From assembly GCA_014380255.1 (NCBI GenBank), contig JACMKG010000142.1:1-7809 (forward strand): a stretch of DNA of 7,809 bases. The letters run 5' to 3'. The notes below the pieces were generated by a model, which worked only from the letters and a program-made list of their open reading frames with translations, was not told the origin of the DNA and did not search any database. Made by a program: the position numbers and the translations under genes. Of this stretch, positions 6,336-7,809 are shown one piece after another; the stretch's first letter is position 1; every line of letters starts with the position of its first letter. This stretch comes from Prolixibacteraceae bacterium (lineage in GTDB: Bacteria; Bacteroidota; Bacteroidia; Bacteroidales; Prolixibacteraceae).

Positions 6336-6343
6336 AGGACTGG
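6327..6343 (-). repeat. 17-nt CAGTCCTT repeat, copy 2, overlapping the EcsC-family stop codon
   Basis: AAGGACTGAAGGACTGG is the exact reverse complement of 1975-1991. The TGA stop codon of the EcsC-family gene (6333-6335) is inside it. Both copies lie within about 30 bp of an ACACATAG hairpin element. Confidence 0.7.
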
Positions 6344-6366
6344 TTTTCACTTTTCTATAATTCATT

Positions 6367-6467
6367 AAAAAAAAACACATAGACACATAGAACACAGAGC
6401 TAAGAAAACATTCTGATATCTCATTTTACATGTATCTTTCTATGTGTTCTATGTGTCTATGTGTTTA
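6367..6467 (-). terminator. ACACATAG-type hairpin element, copy B; probable terminator of the 6538-6975 gene
   Basis: The arms at 6373-6399 and 6440-6466 are inverted repeats matching at 26 of 27 positions, with a single mismatch at 6397. Read on the minus strand, the element follows the four-helix membrane protein gene and ends in nine consecutive T (the A run at 6367-6375). That is a textbook rho-independent terminator with an unusually long stem. The plus-strand end has only three T, so it should act mainly on minus-strand transcription, though the stem could also affect the EcsC message. Confidence 0.8.
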
Positions 6468-6494
6468 AATTCTTAGAACAAATGCGCCATTTTT

Positions 6495-6524
6495 ACATTT
6501 TGCCTTTTTACTTTTGCCTTTATC
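6495..6524 (-). repeat. GTAAAA/GGCAAAA-type simple repeat
   Basis: On the minus strand this short A/G-rich stretch contains GGCAAAAGTAAAAAGGCAAA-like units, resembling the GTAAAA tract at 1801-1848. It lies between the stop codon of the four-helix membrane protein and hairpin copy B. No coding potential is evident. Confidence 0.45.
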
Positions 6525-6537
6525 AATGTTATTTCAT

Positions 6538-6975
6538 TCACAGCATGATCTTATAAACAAAAACGGTAGTCATCGCAAATACCAGGTGGGCAATAAACAG
6601 TTGAAGGTAATAGCCTTTGAAATCGATGCGGGGCTTGTAGTTGGAAAGGATGAACATGACAACCCATCCTCCGATACCAATGATGCCAATGACAATGCCA
6701 TAGATTAAACCTGTGAGCCATGTAATTTCATAAAGGCCCCATCGCCACAGGATATGAAAGATAACAACGAATATCAGCCCTATGATGTAATGGACCGTCC
6801 AGCCGGCTATTATTTTCCAGATGCCTGTTATGCCAAAATTAAAGCGTGTCATCAGGTATTGTAGCAGTACGGGTTCTTTGTAAAGCTCCCGGAATCCTTC
6901 TGAAACCAAATAGCTGAAGGCAGTCATCAGGGAGGTTGCTGCCACTGTTGCTAAAAGGATAATTCCGATTTCCAT
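6538..6975 (-). CDS. Four-helix integral membrane protein of unknown function
   Basis: I do not recognise this 145-residue protein. It is very hydrophobic, with membrane segments at about residues 3-25, 58-80, 85-111 and 122-142. There is an amphipathic, charged stretch between the first two helices (SEGFRELYKEPVLLQYLMTR, 25-44) and a short polar loop SNYKPRIDF (111-119). Tryptophans (53, 59, 77, 79, 86, 104) and histidines inside or next to helices (62, 74, 130) are noticeable. There is no signal peptide apart from the first helix and no catalytic motif that I can name. It is a single gene: upstream is a 225-bp region shared with the divergent DUF421 gene, and downstream is hairpin copy B. 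That it is coding is supported by a full-length frame with a coherent helix pattern. Confidence 0.75.
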   Translation of the reverse strand: MEIGIILLATVAATSLMTAFSYLVSEGFRELYKEPVLLQYLMTRFNFGITGIWKIIAGWTVHYIIGLIFVVIFHILWRWGLYEITWLTGLIYGIVIGIIGIGGWVVMFILSNYKPRIDFKGYYLQLFIAHLVFAMTTVFVYKIML

Positions 6976-7200
6976 TAGATATATTCTGAATTTCTATTGG
7001 GAGTACGTAATAAAAGGAAACAGGTTCATTTTTCCATCCATGGATTGTTTGTAAAAAATATGTTTATGTGATTTCTGACTGCTGGACCGGTTAACAGATA
7101 TTGTTGATTGATACTCAGAACAAAACTGTTATTATGACTGTTTATATTTCATGAAGTATTGGCCTGTAAACCTAATAGTCTAATTATACTACCCAGTTCT
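6976..7200. promoter_or_regulatory. 225-bp divergent intergenic region, probable promoters
   Basis: It lies between the starts of the four-helix membrane protein (minus) and the DUF421 gene (plus). TATATTTC at 7143-7150 and TATGTTTA near 7060 are each one mismatch from the Bacteroidota -7 box TAnnTTTG, but neither has a convincing TTTG at the -33 spacing. No hairpin element, gene or RNA was found. Confidence 0.35.
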
Positions 7201-7809
7201 ATGTACTTAGCAGAAGCAAATTCAGGATTCGATTGGAAAGAATTATTAATGGGCAGTGAAGAATGGAGTTTCCTATTTGAAACAGTTCTCCGCTCTTTTA
7301 TCATGTTTATCGTAATCATGGTCAGCCTGCGTTTACTAGGTAAAAGGGGAGTCAAGCAGCTGTCGGTCTTTGAGTTGGTGGTAATCATCGGCTTGGGTTC
7401 TGCCGCCGGAGATCCCATGTTTTATAAAGATGTCGGGATACTGCCTGCCATTGTTGTATTTGTGATGATTGTTACGCTTTACCGCTCAATTACCTATAAC
7501 ATTGGAAAGGATAAGAATTTTGAAGCCCTGATAGAAGGAAAGCCCGTGTGCCTGATTAAGCATGGAACGTTTTCTATTGAAAACTACAAGAAAGAACCGT
7601 TGGGCGAAGATGAATTCTTTGCCGAATTGCGGATGCGCGGTGTATCCCAGCTTGGGCAAGTGGAGGAAGCTATCATAGAAAGTTCAGGCAACATCAGCAT
7701 TTTTTATTTTCCCGATGAAGAGGTAAAATATGGATTGCCCATCATGCCCGACTCTTTAAGTAAAAGCACTCACAAGATTCATCTGCCTGATTTCTATTCC
7801 TGTGCATTC
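7201..7809 (+). CDS. DUF421 (YetF/YcaP-like) membrane protein, 3' end outside window
   Basis: The frame from the ATG at 7201 is open for 203 codons to the window edge. Membrane segments lie at about residues 24-46, 55-72 and 77-95, followed by a soluble cytoplasmic domain. The first helix ends in LRLLGKRGVKQLSVFELVV (43-61), the DUF421 hallmark in which a Gly-Lys-Arg precedes an Gln-Leu-Ser and Phe-Glu/Asp-Leu pattern. The soluble part contains FEALIEGKPVCLIKHG (107-122), LGEDEFFAELRMRGVSQLGQVEEAIIESSGNISIF (134-168) and a proline-rich continuation, as in YetF/YcaP proteins. In Bacillus, YetF-type proteins have been linked to the spore or cell envelope, but the biochemical role is unknown. 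The ATG at 7201 gives a slightly long polar N-terminus; Met17 is an alternative start. The upstream frame has no other nearby ATG. Confidence 0.85.
   Translation, partial: MYLAEANSGFDWKELLMGSEEWSFLFETVLRSFIMFIVIMVSLRLLGKRGVKQLSVFELVVIIGLGSAAGDPMFYKDVGILPAIVVFVMIVTLYRSITYNIGKDKNFEALIEGKPVCLIKHGTFSIENYKKEPLGEDEFFAELRMRGVSQLGQVEEAIIESSGNISIFYFPDEEVKYGLPIMPDSLSKSTHKIHLPDFYSCAF

Noticed and set aside
6514..6708. 64-codon plus-strand frame
   Set aside because: It is antisense to the 3' part of the four-helix membrane protein gene, which has a coherent helix pattern.
7149..7418. 89-codon minus-strand frame at the start of the DUF421 gene
   Set aside because: It is antisense to a clear DUF421 N-terminus and has no recognisable features of its own.

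Overview
The window looks like chromosomal DNA of a Bacteroidota bacterium. The genes have AT-rich leaders without a clear Shine-Dalgarno sequence. The protein families are typical of the phylum: a GH43 lipoprotein, a secreted SMP-30/gluconolactonase-like protein and a DUF2490-like outer-membrane protein. Base composition is moderate to AT-rich by eye. No genus can be assigned from the sequence alone. I see no rRNA, tRNA, CRISPR array, transposase or phage gene.

Layout. (1) 1-1691, plus strand: the C-terminal part of a KDPG/KHG aldolase, then an ExuT-type hexuronate transporter of the major facilitator superfamily. This is the import and lower-pathway end of uronate catabolism. (2) 1692-2094: a 403-bp convergent intergenic region with two inverted copies of a long hairpin element built from ACACATAG units, flanking short simple repeats. 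(3) 2095-4010, minus strand: a two-gene operon, SMP-30/gluconolactonase-like protein then GH43 glycosidase, with a TAATG stop/start overlap. (4) 4011-4123: a divergent control region with an 8-4-8 palindrome. (5) 4124-4786, plus: a DUF2490-like outer-membrane protein. (6) 4787-5059: a convergent region with a second, unrelated hairpin element made of 11-bp units. (7) 5060-5458, minus: a small VanZ-like membrane protein. (8) 5592-6335, plus: an EcsC-family protein. (9) 6336-6537: a convergent region with a third ACACATAG hairpin. (10) 6538-6975, minus: a four-helix membrane protein. (11) 7201-7809, plus: the N-terminal 203 residues of a DUF421 (YetF/YcaP-like) membrane protein, cut by the window edge.

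How it fits together. The left half (aldolase, ExuT, GH43, SMP-30 lactonase) reads as a plant-polysaccharide or uronate utilisation locus: a surface or periplasmic glycosidase and lactonase on one strand, uptake and KDPG cleavage on the other. The right half is a set of apparently unrelated envelope proteins of poorly known function.

The most notable feature is not a gene. All three convergent intergenic regions hold large structured inverted repeats and none of the three divergent regions does. The three ACACATAG copies have a consistent polarity: each lies downstream of a gene, in the same orientation as that gene, with a T-rich stretch at its far end. This fits a dispersed, sequence-conserved family of intrinsic terminators, or a REP-like repeat co-opted as one. 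I did not find convincing evidence of a new multi-gene system in the protein-coding part.
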